NCBI GenBank assembly: GCA_947034885.2
Contig: OX344749.2
Span: 12,477,501 to 12,541,500, forward strand
Source: Thuidium tamariscinum
Lineage: Eukaryota > Streptophyta > Bryopsida > Hypnales > Thuidiaceae
DNA: 64,000 nucleotides
Direction of reading: 5' to 3'
Shown: piece by piece, positions 34,129 to 44,061 of the stretch
How the letters are laid out: each line of letters opens with the position of its first letter
Position numbering within the stretch: position 1 is the stretch's first letter
Translations under genes and position numbers: made by a program
Notes under the pieces: model-generated
The model's database searches: none
Seen by the model: the letters and a program-made list of their open reading frames with translations, nothing else
Told to the model about the DNA's origin: nothing

Positions 34129-34164
34129 GGGTGAATGCCTCACTTGAACACTAAATTTTTTTAA

Positions 34165-34345
34165 TTTCCACACATGATAAAATTTGTAAATTTTGAACTC
34201 ATATTTGCAATTAGAAGCCCCACTTTACGTGAGAGGGATAGAGAAGGAAAATTAGTTAAGCACAAAATAGGGGGCTCTTTTCCTTACTTGCACTTCTAGA
34301 ATGATTTGGAGTAGCTAAGCAAAAGGACTAGTTCACCCCAACCCT
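34165..34345 (-). repeat. Family H repeat, copy F
   Basis: The reverse complement contains the family core (AAGCACAAAATAGGGGGCTC on the + strand, and ATTTGCAATTAGAAGCCCC). Its right end is TAGTTCACCCCAACC. The left inverted end is missing, so the copy is truncated or fused to copy E just upstream. Confidence 0.7.
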
Positions 34346-34371
34346 ATTTTATCTCTTACACCTCTTCCATA

Positions 34372-35469
34372 CTAAATAGGAGTATTAAAGGACCAAAAAA
34401 ACTAAAAGGACTTATGATAAAAAAAACTATAGATGTTTAGAACATGATGTATGAACTCTGAATTCTTCAATAGCTATTGATGTACAACAAAGGTAGATAT
34501 TTATATAGTGTGAAATATTGATTAACCCCTAAAAGACTAAGGCATTTTCTGGCTTGAAAATCACTCAAAACTGTCATATTTGCTACTTCCACCCCAAAAA
34601 ACAAAACAAAACAAATTCTTAGAATCTAACTGTAGGATCTTGTAAATTACTTGTCTGAGATCATGTGGTCAAAATTTCATGAAGTTTGATCGTATTGATT
34701 GGAAGATATTAGCATTCAAAGTTGGAAAAAAAAAATTTGAACTTTGACTTGCAGTTTCAGATGACTTTGACTGCCATTTATTGAATTTTTTTGCACTATG
34801 GACCATGAAGTTAAAATTTTTTATGTTGAACATTTGAGTTGAAAATTAGGGAAAAAAATTCCAAAAAAAACTACTTGATTTTCATTCATTAAAAAATTGT
34901 TAAGTAGAAGTAGGTCCAAAATTGAACAAACACTAAGTTGTGAATAACTTTAAGATGTAATTGGAAAACCATGATCCCAATGGTGAGCTTGTTCTTGCAA
35001 ATATTCTAAACCTTATCAAAAAAGAAAATTTTTAAAATTTTTAAAATTTCATTCAAAAATGAATTCTATAAGTTATTTTTTGAAGGTGTTTAGATTGCCT
35101 GAAATACAAGATTGTCCATAACTTTCTCATTATTAGTCCACATAAAATGAACCAAAGCTTCAGATGTAGGAAAAAACATAATCTTTGAGAAAAAAAATTA
35201 AAAATAAAAAAATAATTTTTTTTCTGTTTTTTTTCTACCTAGCAAATTGCTTTTTGGACTTAGAATGGCATAACTTTTGCTTCCAAGCACCAATTGAAAT
35301 AAAAATTATATTTTTGGAAAGCTAATTTGATTCCGTGTCTTTAAAAAAATTCGAAAAATCATAGCAAAAATTCAGGTCACACAAGCTTGCCCTAAATTCC
35401 AAGTGTCTCTAGAGGGACTTTAGTCCTTTAGGGGGTAATTAGCGTGGGGCTCCTTATTAACCCTAATCA
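34372..35469. mobile_element. Family R2 element split by a 0.9-kb TTAA insertion
   Basis: The left part (34372-34525) matches the copy at 13265-13416 from CTAAATAGGAG through CAAAGGTAGATAT. The right part (35436-35469) matches its right end (TAATTAGCGTGGGGCTCC). The two parts are separated exactly at the TTAA where the 13-kb copy is continuous. Confidence 0.8.
34526..35435 (+). mobile_element. Family T2 TTAA element, about 910 bp, complete
   Basis: The left boundary is TTAA (34522-34525) then CCCCTAAAAGACTAAGG. The right boundary is CTTTAGTCCTTTAGGGGG then TAAT, a one-base-changed TTAA. The inverted ends match over about 18 bases. It sits in a family R2 element whose empty counterpart is at 13381-13384. 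The interior is AT-rich and non-coding and is homologous to 14720-15650, 44570-44975, 45160-45620 and 54240-55206. Because TTAA is palindromic, a TA target with an extra A at the end cannot be fully excluded. Confidence 0.82.
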
Positions 35470-35474
35470 ATGTG

Positions 35475-35620
35475 GCTAATGGAGGGGCTCTGATTGCAAA
35501 TATGAATTCAAAATTTACAAATTTTTTCTTGCACAAAAAGTCAAAGCATTCAACATTTTTTTGGGGGGGACAAGCAAGGAGGCAATTCATCCCATCCAAC
35601 TCAAAGGGAAGTTTTGCTCT
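35475..35620 (+). repeat. Family H repeat, copy G, truncated
   Basis: It holds the right two-thirds of the family (GGGGCTCTGATTGCAAATAT, AAAATTTACAAATTT, then GGACAAGCAAGGAGGCAATT and CATCCC). The left part is missing. Confidence 0.65.
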
Positions 35621-36090
35621 CTTGAGATATTGGAGGGCAAAAATACTACAAGTTAACCCTTAAAAGGACAAACTTGACCAATGGCCATAGTTTTAGGGTC
35701 AAACTTAAATTTCATATTGTTTTTTGTTTTGAAATATATTTGAGCTCGACTAAAAAATTGTAGTTCAAATTTTTTTTTTAAATTTTTTATTTATTTATTT
35801 CACTTAGATAAGTTGCTCTTGTAATTAAATGCCTTAACCTAAATTCCCCACCCAAGCATCCTAGAGGAGGGATATCCCTTCTTGAGATATTAGAAGGCTA
35901 GATGAGTTTTCATTCTATAATATTTATATACCATCTTTATTTTATATAGAGAATCATTGTACAAATGAACTAGACACAACAAATTAAAGCCTAATGGATA
36001 TAGTTTTGGAGTCAAACTTGAATTTTATATAGTTCTTGTTTTTAAATGTCTTGGAATTTGACTTAAAAGATGTGCTTCTCAAAATATATA
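35600..36090. repeat. Direct duplication of about 290-bp period
   Basis: The block 35605-35780 (CTCTTGAGATATTGGAGGGC, then TAGTTTTAGGGTCAAACTT) is echoed at 35878-36090 (CTTCTTGAGATATTAGAAGG, then TAGTTTTGGAGTCAAACTTG) with many substitutions. A TTAACCCTTAAAAGGAC resembling a family T1 end lies at 35652. Confidence 0.55.
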
Positions 36091-36095
36091 TTTTT

Positions 36096-37109
36096 TCTTT
36101 ATTTTCTGAAATGATTAAAATTGTAATTTGGATGACACTTTGAATATAGCATATTACTTGAAAACCCAAAATACACCACTTTTGAAGAGTTTTTTAGTGT
36201 GAGCTAAGGGAGTACACCAATTACACCACAATGATTGTCATTGTCATCTACTAATAATTCTTCTAAACAATTCAAAATATTTTAAGGATTTTTGTAATTT
36301 CTATAATTTTCCAAAGAAATTGTTTCTAAAATCATATAGATTTTATTTAAAATAATAAAATAATCAATTTAAATTTTGGATTTGTATTATTATGTTTAAA
36401 AATATATCATATGTTTGAAACTAATATTTTAATATAGAAAACTAATGAGGTTTGACCAAAGAAGAACATAGGAAGTTCTTTAAGCCTTAATGACTATAAC
36501 AAATTATACTTTTCAAATGGGCCAAGATTGCCGAGAACTTGTTAGGTCATTTTTTCTTGAAACTAGATAGAATGTAAGTACATGATCTTGTAGTTTACAT
36601 TGACAGTGTATACTTCATAAAAATTAGATGATTTGATGAGTTAATTTAGTAGATATTGAAGTTTGAAGTTTTATTTGGATATAAATGAAAAAATAGGATT
36701 GCACACTTCAAAGGAACATGTCTCAATGAGAATATTTTGAAATGATGAACTTTTTGTGCTCAGTGAAAGACAAGAGAACTAGTAACGTTCATTGAAAATT
36801 TCAAAACATTTTGGTCATTTTGCAATTTTGGGTGGAGCTTGTGATGCATAGAGGTCATTGAAATGAGATTAGTGTTTCTAAGAAAAACAAGAATGGGACA
36901 CACTTGTCTTTTCCTTGAACTCTTTGGATTTGTTCTTCTAAAAGTTGGCAACAATTGCATTAGTTCGTTTTTGAGTCCGTGTCCAAACTCCCCCCTCCCC
37001 CCAAATGAGCCATGAACTACATTACACTACTCAACTTTTAAAAAAATTCACAAGGAGTAAGTTAGTAACTTAAAGTCTAACTCAAAATTTGATGAAACTA
37101 CTGCCATTG
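36096..37109. other. AT-rich non-coding interval
   Basis: No gene is supported. The minus-strand frame at 36760-36960 lacks context and is not called. Confidence 0.3.
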
Positions 37110-37435
37110 AATCCATAAGGTAAGAGGTCCTATAATGGACCATCTAAGGGCTGAAACAGAATTTCAGGGAGGTTAAAATTTTAGAAATATTTTTCAGTAA
37201 ATTTTTCTTGAAAGACAAACAGAATTGACATCTAACCCAAGTCGTTTCATATTTTTCTGAGCTTTATGGAATTAGTTATCGAATTTTGAAGTTGAAAGGA
37301 CATAGGGTTCTAAAATGGTGCCCTAGCTAAAATGTACATTGTCATTACACTGCTGAAGGCAATGAAAAAGCAACATGTACAAATATTGTACATTTAAGGT
37401 AGGGCACCATTTTAGAACCCGCTCCATTTAAGAGC
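37110..37435 (+). repeat. Family R8 repeat, partner of 16970-17290
   Basis: It is homologous to the 17-kb copy over about 320 bases (CCATAAGGTAAG, ACAGAATTGACATCTAACCC, GAATTTTGAAGTTGAAAGG). Its right third is the hairpin listed separately. It ends directly before a family T1 element. Confidence 0.65.
37305..37420. repeat. 34-bp near-perfect inverted repeat (hairpin)
   Basis: The arms at 37305-37338 and 37387-37420 start GGGTTCTAAAATGGTGCCCT and match in 32 of 34 positions around a 48-base loop. It could be a small fold-back element or the end of family R8. No target duplication was found. Confidence 0.9.
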
Positions 37436-37447
37436 CTTCTACCTTAA

Positions 37448-37669
37448 CCCTTGAACGACGGACTGGTGACCGTGGAAATCATGCATTTTGATTCCGTGTG
37501 ACATCATCTACTTTGGAAAAGCCAATTATATTCATTGGAAGTCAAAGCCTTGTAGAAGATTTCCCCTTTCCACCCCTAAAACCGAGGACCAATAGTTGCA
37601 CTTCCATTCTATAAGGAAAGATTCTCTCTCATTCTGCGGACACAAAACGTCCTCTTCGACGTTTAAGGG
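37448..37669 (+). mobile_element. Family T1 TTAA-flanked element, intact copy
   Basis: A 222-bp element lies between perfect TTAA at 37444-37447 and 37670-37673. The left end is CCCTTGAACGACGGACTGG and the right end is TCTTCGACGTTTAAGGG, inverted over about 10 bases. The right TTAA is shared with the next element. Confidence 0.88.
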
Positions 37670-37673
37670 TTAA

Positions 37674-37914
37674 CCCTTGAACGTCACAGGGGATGTTTTT
37701 CAAACCTTAGATTTTGGGAGACTGGGTTCATCAAACCTTATAATGTTTGCATCCATACGGCAAATTTCCCTCCAAAAAATGAATCTAGATTGATGAGATT
37801 GTTGGCTATAGATCTATGCGGTGAGGATTGCAATAATCAATTCAAATTCAAGTTATGTTTGATTTTTAAGAATGGTCCTGTCTGGAGAGCTGTCTGGTTT
37901 GTGACGCTTAGGGG
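37674..37914. mobile_element. Second TTAA-flanked element sharing a target site with its neighbour
   Basis: A 241-bp element lies between TTAA at 37670-37673 and 37915-37918. The left end is CCCTTGAACGTCACA and the right end's reverse complement is CCCCTAAGCGTCACA, 13 of 15 identical. Its interior is unlike that of family T1, although the terminal bases are similar, so it is a different family with the same end type. It is non-coding. Confidence 0.85.
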
Positions 37915-37918
37915 TTAA

Positions 37919-38117
37919 TGCAGTTTATTTCTTGGAAATAATTTTTGTTGATAAAAGAACTCAAAAATTGTGAGCGGGACTGAGCTCAGAAAAGAGGGAC
38001 TGGCTGACAGTGGCTGGAAACTGGTCATTTGGGTCATCAGGGATAAAAATGTTATGTCAGTTCACCCACATGACCCATAAGGTATCCAATCTCCCTCACA
38101 GATGAGCGATTCAGTGG
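37919..38117. other. Short non-coding interval
   Basis: No feature is assigned between the TTAA element and the target duplication of copy H. Confidence 0.3.
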
Positions 38118-38125
38118 AATAGCAT

Positions 38126-38363
38126 GGCTGGCGTGAACTGACCCCCCTGGCTCAGCCCCTCAGAAAATCGCTGAAATGTTTTATATTTCATGTGATAAAA
38201 TTTGCACATTTTGAATTCATATTTTCAATCAGAGGCCCCACCGACTTTAGCTTGAAGGGCTGAACAAGGTAAATTATTTGAGCATAAAATAGAAAGCTCT
38301 TTTCACATGCACCCGTCGAATGACTTGGAGGGGCTGAGCAAGGGGTTCAAGTTCACCCTGACC
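38126..38363 (-). mobile_element. Family H element, copy H, reference copy
   Basis: A 238-bp element is flanked by AATAGCAT (38118-38125) and AATGGCAT (38364-38371), an 8-bp duplication with one change. The left end GGCTGGCGTGAACTGACCCC and the right end's reverse complement GGTCAGGGTGAACTTGAACC are inverted repeats of about 35 bases, including CTCAGCCCCTC. The 8-bp duplication suggests a hAT-derived MITE. There is no open frame. Confidence 0.9.
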
Positions 38364-38371
38364 AATGGCAT

Positions 38372-39066
38372 CAATACTATAATTTCTTGTTCAGTTGGGT
38401 AAAAAAATTAAACATGAAGAAAATCATTTCAATTCTGTCAATGATGAACCCTATTTCACCAAAGTAGACCAATCCATTACCATCTACTTCCTAATTCTGT
38501 CACCCTATTATTGGTCTCAATTCTATCTAGCCCATCATGCAAATCCTCTCATTTTTTTGACAAATTCATTGTGTTATTGTCAAAAAAGGACACTATGTCC
38601 ATCTATCATTGGTGAGCAATGGATATCTAGGAGAGTGTTTACGGATTTCTTTTAGGATGTTTATGGCCTCATTCAATGTTTAAAAAAAAATTTAGGCCAG
38701 ACCACTTTAGTAATTCACAAAAATACAATTTTGATTGGAAAATTTAAAAATATCACTTAGGTTTGACTTGTGAAACAAGCATGCACCTCTAAAAAATACA
38801 TACCCCTTTTGGAATTGGCCTTAAGATAGTTAGGTTGCAATTCATGGTGGTAATAGTGTTGTCAACTTTAGTTGGTGGGTGCATGAATGCTATGGCATGG
38901 AAGACTAGAATTTATCCCATTAGATGCAGGGTTTTTTTTTCTAGCCATTTATCGCCAGCTTCCGGCTCTGGTTCACCAGTGTTCGTGGCTCCCTCCCAAT
39001 ATTGGCCTCTGGTGGGAGGCCACAGAGGGCTTTACTGTAGATGAATAGGACCAAAAAAACACCCTG
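38372..39066. other. AT-rich non-coding interval
   Basis: No gene is supported. Short frames around 38395-38655 and 38835-39044 lack domains and splice context. Confidence 0.3.
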
Positions 39067-39354
39067 ATTAGATGAGATTTGAGGCCTTGGGAGGGCAGTT
39101 TTCAGGTTTGTTCCTAAAACAAGTCCCAAAATTGTTGTCCATTGTGAGGCAAACAATTACCTGAAATAAATAAAAATAAAAATTGGGGTCCTGAAATGTG
39201 AAAAAAAGTCCAGAAAAAAAAATCAATGACGTGGTACGGTCTCAACTACATCGGATTTTGTAGTTTCTACATTCCCATGACAATGAAATGCATTCTCTTG
39301 GTAGTTTCAACTTTGGGAACCATAGTCTTCCAGAAGCCCTAAATCTCATGTAAT
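39067..39354. mobile_element. Family G MITE, diverged copy
   Basis: A 288-bp element with the left end ATTAGATGAGATTTGAGGCC and the right end CCCTAAATCTCATGTAAT. It shares TCCTGAAATGTGAAAAAAAG with the copy at 26493-26756. Confidence 0.75.
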
Positions 39355-40750
39355 GTTTTTTTCCATCCAATAGTCTAGAATAAACTTGCCAATCACTACA
39401 AAGATAAAATTCAAATCCCTCTCTATATAAATATAGAGAATTCATATTTTAAAATTTGGCATGATTATTAAGTGTCAAGTTAAAATCAACTTTCAAAAAA
39501 CAAAAAGCAAAAAGGTTTCTTCCTACAAATTTTATTTCAATTTAAAGGAGATGAAGCAAAAATCTCATTAGAAATTCTTTGCATCCCTTTAATGCACAAG
39601 GTTTAGTCATTTGGCAATGATACAAAATTTGGTTACCATCACAATTGAATTAGTAGTTAAATTGTGTGGATAGTATTTGGTAATTAGAAGGGTTTGTTGT
39701 GTAGTTTTTGGATTTGTACACTAAATGGCCAATTTACTTTGTACCTCACAACAAGTTGTTTGTTTTGTTTGTTATGGTGGGGTCTTTAGGACTCTCTATT
39801 TGCTAGTTGCATTCTTCATACCATAGGATAGCTCTTTGTATTAGGAACAATACACATGCTTTGTTGGCTCTATCATTGGACAAAGACTATGTCAACAACT
39901 CTACAATGAGTTTTATTTCCGAATTCTTATCTACTTTAGCATTCACACTACAAAACATGGTCCACATTCATATGACATAACACAGATTCTAGTATGGACT
40001 TGATGTAGCCAATTAGCTTTGTGCTTCCTAACAATGTGGAAATTCACATAATGGAGTTGTTGTTTTGGTTGTGGGTGCACCTTTGGTAGTGATAGTGGTG
40101 AGATTCAAAGCATTAGGAAGGGTGTAGGTGATCATGATTATTGTACAAGAAGATAGGAGGATCTATAAAGCATTTTGGGAGAAGAATTTGAAAGAGCATG
40201 GTGGATTAGGCAATGGCATGAGCTCAATCTTGACTATTAATGTTGGATATGGCAATTTATTCCCACTATCCCAAAATGATCTTCCAATTCCTCTTTATTG
40301 GCTTTGACCATTTAGATAGGGACCATGGCATCAACTATAGGTTTTGGATATGTTTTTTCTAAATCTTATCTATAACCCTATTCACATTGTTTTACAATGA
40401 TGTGGACAAACATTTGATTGTTGGAGGAGGGACCACTTTGCCAAAACCTTGGTTAGCCGAAAAGGGTCGCTTAGGCAAACATGGTCAAGTTCACTATTCA
40501 TTTCGTTTAAATAATTTTGTTTAATGTCCCTTCTCTATAGTATTTTCTAGCAATAGAACTAATATTGTTGTTCACCTAAGACAGAGCCTTATGGTCACAC
40601 GTTCTTGTTTAGTTTCTTTGCAATTGGACCCATGATGTCAAACATATTGAATTTCAAATTTTTTCTTAATCTATAAATATAAAGTTACTTTTACTTTAAT
40701 ATTGACTGTAGCAACGTACTTGGCAAACTGCTTGGCAAACTGTCTAATTA
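39355..40750. other. Non-coding interval
   Basis: No gene is supported. Around 40.1-40.5 kb the composition is slightly less AT-rich, but frames are broken everywhere and I recognise no protein remnant. Confidence 0.3.
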
Positions 40751-41023
40751 AGGTAGGTAGACCCAAAAGCGCCCTGTTTCTTAAACCGCCATCTACAGTG
40801 CACATACATTTTCACAATCAGTCATGTTCGCAGGCTGTAGATGGCGGTTTCAGAAACAGACTTTGACTGTGAATAACTTTTGCATACGGTGTCCAAATCC
40901 TGCGTTCTTTGGTGCGTTGGAACATGCTTTCACTTGGCCACAAGACTGTATAAAAATCTGAACTAGCTAATAACAGGAACTAGGCACAGTATGAAAAACT
41001 GGCGCTTTTGGGTGTACCTACCT
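40751..41023. mobile_element. MITE with near-perfect 23-bp inverted ends and TA duplication
   Basis: A 273-bp element with TA at 40749-40750 and 41024-41025. The left end starts AGGTAGGTAGACCCAAAAGC, and the right end's reverse complement is AGGTAGGTACACCCAAAAGC; the match runs over 23 bases with one change. Inside, 25-base arms at 40774-40798 and 40835-40859 (around AAACCGCCATCTACAG) form a second hairpin. The TA duplication suggests a Tc1/mariner relative, but the ends are not of Stowaway type. No other copy occurs in this window. Confidence 0.88.
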
Positions 41024-41025
41024 TA

Positions 41026-41339
41026 TAAGCTTAATACGGTGTACTGTAAATCTTTCATGCCTAAGTGTCGCTCCAACAGCTATCAACAACCCAAGTTTAG
41101 CTGTAACTTACTCAGCACCCAACACTCACTCACTCCCCATTAAGTTAGCACATAGTCGCTTCCAATCCCACGGCGACAAGTGGCAATCTCCCGCATAGGC
41201 GGGCACTTTGGCATTTCCATCCATGGAGGTAAGAAGTTAACCCCGTAACTTACTGAGTAACTTACTCACTTTCAGTGGCCGGTACACCAAGTTGGAGCAC
41301 CCAAAATCGACACTTTTTCACTTTTCTGCGCTTACGGGG
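41026..41339. other. Short non-coding interval
   Basis: No feature is assigned. GC is moderately raised compared with the repeats around it. Confidence 0.3.
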
Positions 41340-41553
41340 GACCTGGCCCGCTTGCTCAGCCCCTCCAATGCTGCAAGTAAAATAAAAGCTCCCTATTTTG
41401 TGCTTAACTAATTTACCAATTACTCTTCCGTAGCTACTAATTTGAGGTCTCTGATTGCAAATACGAATCCAAACTTTGAAAATTTTATCATGCATGAAAA
41501 ATAAAAAATTTCAGTGTTTTTTCAAGGAGTTGTGAAGGGGGTCATTCACCCAT
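41340..41553 (+). repeat. Family H repeat, copy I
   Basis: It contains CGCTTGCTCAGCCCCTCCAA, GCAAGTAAAATAAAAGCTCC, CTATTTTGTGC, GAGGTCTCTGATTGCAAATA and TTTTATCATGCATGAAAAAT. It ends GAAGGGGGTCATTCACCC. It directly abuts the left fragment of copy J. Confidence 0.75.
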
Positions 41554-41590
41554 GCTCCTCGCTCGGCCATGCCAAGTCATCCTACGGGTG
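41554..41590 (+). repeat. Left fragment of family H copy J, split by the LTR
   Basis: CTCGCTCGGCCATGCCAAGT and CATCCTACGGGTG are the left-end phrases of family H. They continue, after the LTR, as GGGTGCAAGTAAAAATAAAA at 43852. This shows the LTR inserted into an existing family H copy. Confidence 0.75.
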
Positions 41591-41802
41591 TGTAGTGTAA
41601 ACTTATACTATTCAACAAAACCCAGGGCAAATAGTATATAGGGGTAATTCCACGAGGAAAGGCAAATAAGTCTATCGTTTTATGACTAAGGTCACTTGTT
41701 TTATGTTTTGGATACTTTTCTATGTCGTTTTAGGTGCTAACTTTGGGAATAAATATCAAAATCCACACTCATGTCAAATTTCCGCAGTCCATTACCAAAT
41801 GC

Positions 41803-41814
41803 TATATATATAAG
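41803..41814 (+). promoter_or_regulatory. Candidate TATA box in the solo LTR
   Basis: TATATATATAAG lies about 215 bases into the LTR and is followed by GC-richer sequence, as expected for the U3/R boundary of a plant LTR promoter. Assigned by position and motif only; it implies that the original element was transcribed on the + strand. Confidence 0.45.
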
Positions 41815-42797
41815 ACCCAATGAATGCAGTCACAGTCCTGTCCTAGTGTTTGGCTCGTGTCAAATATTCTTGTCAATTTGTCATAAGGTGGTCAATTTGT
41901 CAATGCATGCTCTATCAACTTAATCAAAATGACAAGTTATATATTTTAAATACAATTAAACTTTTAGGTAAATGGTTCATTTATTATTTCCATTTTCTTT
42001 TACCGGAAGCTGTCTACACCGTTCTATATTATATAGCCTAATTGCTAAATTATATGCAAATATCAAACCAGTGATTTTCTAACAATTTGACTGTATGCAA
42101 AGTATGAAAGGCTTTGAAACTTATCTCTTCAATTTGACCTTTATTCTTTTCACCAACCGCTCCATTCCATCTTTCTCTTCCAACTTTAGTTTCTTTGAGT
42201 CGGCTTTAGCAAAGTCAAATGGTCCCACTCATATTCTTTAAAATACGAATTAATTTGTCTTATTAAATTTATTAATTTAATGTTTGATTTCCTTTATTGT
42301 GGAAAATTAATTTATCATACTCAAATGATATTTAATTTAGTTTTGTGAAATTCCTCACAATTTGAACTAATTGATTATGCTTTCTAATCTCTTCCATCTT
42401 TATTAATTAATCATTTATAAATTCTCAATCAGGCTGAATTTAATAAATTTCAGTAATTCATATTTTTGTAATTTCAGAAATGCAATTTGAGAAATTAATA
42501 ATTAATCAGAAAAAGAAAATCAATTTAATGAATTTCCTTAAAGTCAAACACAAATGGATTAATTTTCTATTGTACAGCCAATTTAATGTTAACACAATTC
42601 TCTCAAACCATGTTCATGATTCATATATGCCTAAATTTAATTAATGATTGAAAACTGATATTCCAATTATAATAATTGAAAATCAGTTTGTAATATCAAA
42701 ATATTAATTTCAAATTTCTTATATGAATACTTGACTATTTGCCATGTTTGAGAATTCTTGCAATTACAGTTTGAGTTTTAGTCAATTATAACAACAC

Positions 42798-43430
42798 AGG
42801 GATACCCTCCCAGTCGATTGGACTATTCAATAATACACATACTCATTCCCAAACAGGTTGCATTCACAGACTTCAAATTGACTTGATCAAATATCATCAT
42901 ACATAAAACTAAACATGCATCCAGTTGATTTGACTGAATCTTCAAACTTCAACAATGGAGTCACAATTTTCAAGACAATTGGTCACTTACAATTTGCAAG
43001 CAATTGCACATATATAAACTTGAGATAAATTGAGTAGACTTCTAAATCACAATTAATTTATAAATTATAAAGCAACTTGCCATTCACAAACAATGAACAA
43101 TTAAATACTTATGGACTTGAGATAACCTCTCAATCCAGCAATTAGACTTGATCTGAGATACCCTCTCAGTTAAATAGACATACAATTTACTCAAGATTAC
43201 TTGACTGATTCCAGATGTAAATGAATTGGCTACCCGCCAATTAGACAATTCTCTTCAAATTCATACATATGATATTCAAATTGACACACACAAAGACTCA
43301 AACCACAATTCAATTGACAAACGATTTCAAAATACAAACACAATTAAATCTCACAGAAGTTGATAGGATGACCTCCCAATCAATTTACATAAACAATTAG
43401 ACACACCAAAAATTGCTAGGATACCCTCCT
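42798..43430. repeat. Degenerate repeated phrase inside the LTR
   Basis: Phrases resembling GGATACCCTCCCAGTCAATT occur near 42800, 43125, 43157, 43365 and 43408, with a weaker one near 43230. Spacing is irregular (about 30 to 330 bases), so this is not a simple tandem array. Confidence 0.6.
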
Positions 43431-43851
43431 AGTCAATTAAACAAATAAACTTCACAAAGATTCACAACTCTCACTACCCGTGAGGTTGGAATCAAAGACA
43501 AATTGCACAAAATACTCAATGTATTGATCAAATTGTCAATTTACAAAAGTAAGCTCAAACTAAGAAAACTGAGAGAGAGAGAGAAAATACAACTTGTCAC
43601 ATTGTCATATAGCCTTGAGAAAAAGTGGAATGTAAAAACCACATCTTTTCGATTCCTAACTTCTACCTACCTATTTGACTTGTTTGAAATCTAAGTCTAT
43701 TAGCCCATTAAAGATCTTCTAATAGTCCTTTCAAATTCCACATAAGATTTCTTACTAATTAACACACTATTAAGGGAAATAGACTAGTTTTAGCTTCTAT
43801 TCACATGAACTAAGTCAAATAGCAAAAAGAATTCAAAAATTTGTGTCTACA

Positions 43852-44061
43852 GGGTGCAAGTAAAAATAAAAGTCCCCTATTTTTGTGCCCAAGCATTTTA
43901 CCTAGTGCACCTCTCCTTGCTAATTTGAGGACTCTAATTGTAAATATGAATTCAAAATTTACAAATTTTATCATGTCTAGGAAATAAAAAATTTCAACAT
44001 TTTCTCGAGTGTCTAGGTGGGGTGGGGTGGGGTGGGGTGGGGGGGGTAGTTCACCCCAGCC
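43852..44061 (+). mobile_element. Family H element, right part of copy J
   Basis: It runs from GGGTGCAAGTAAAA through CCCCTATTTTTGTGC and ATTGTAAATATGAATTC to the right end AGTTCACCCCAGCC. The stretch normally reading GGGGGTCAGTTCACC is expanded to a (GGGGT)n run. Confidence 0.8.
44017..44047. repeat. (GGGGT)n run with G-quadruplex potential
   Basis: Five or more blocks of four or more G separated by single T, on the + strand, formed inside the right inverted end of a family H copy. Confidence 0.9.

Larger units (their letters stand above)
41591..43851. mobile_element. Solo LTR of a retrotransposon, 2261 bp
   Basis: The element starts TGTAGTG and ends GTCTACA, giving the 5'-TG...CA-3' termini of LTRs with a 5-bp inverted TGTAG/CTACA. 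It is flanked by the 5-bp duplication GGGTG (41586-41590 and 43852-43856). The host sequence on both sides joins into one family H copy. There is no second LTR, primer binding site, gag or pol, so it is a solo LTR left after recombination (or possibly a large derivative lacking coding regions). The interior is AT-rich and holds five or six echoes of a GGATACCCTCCCAGTC-type phrase between 42798 and 43430. Confidence 0.85.
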
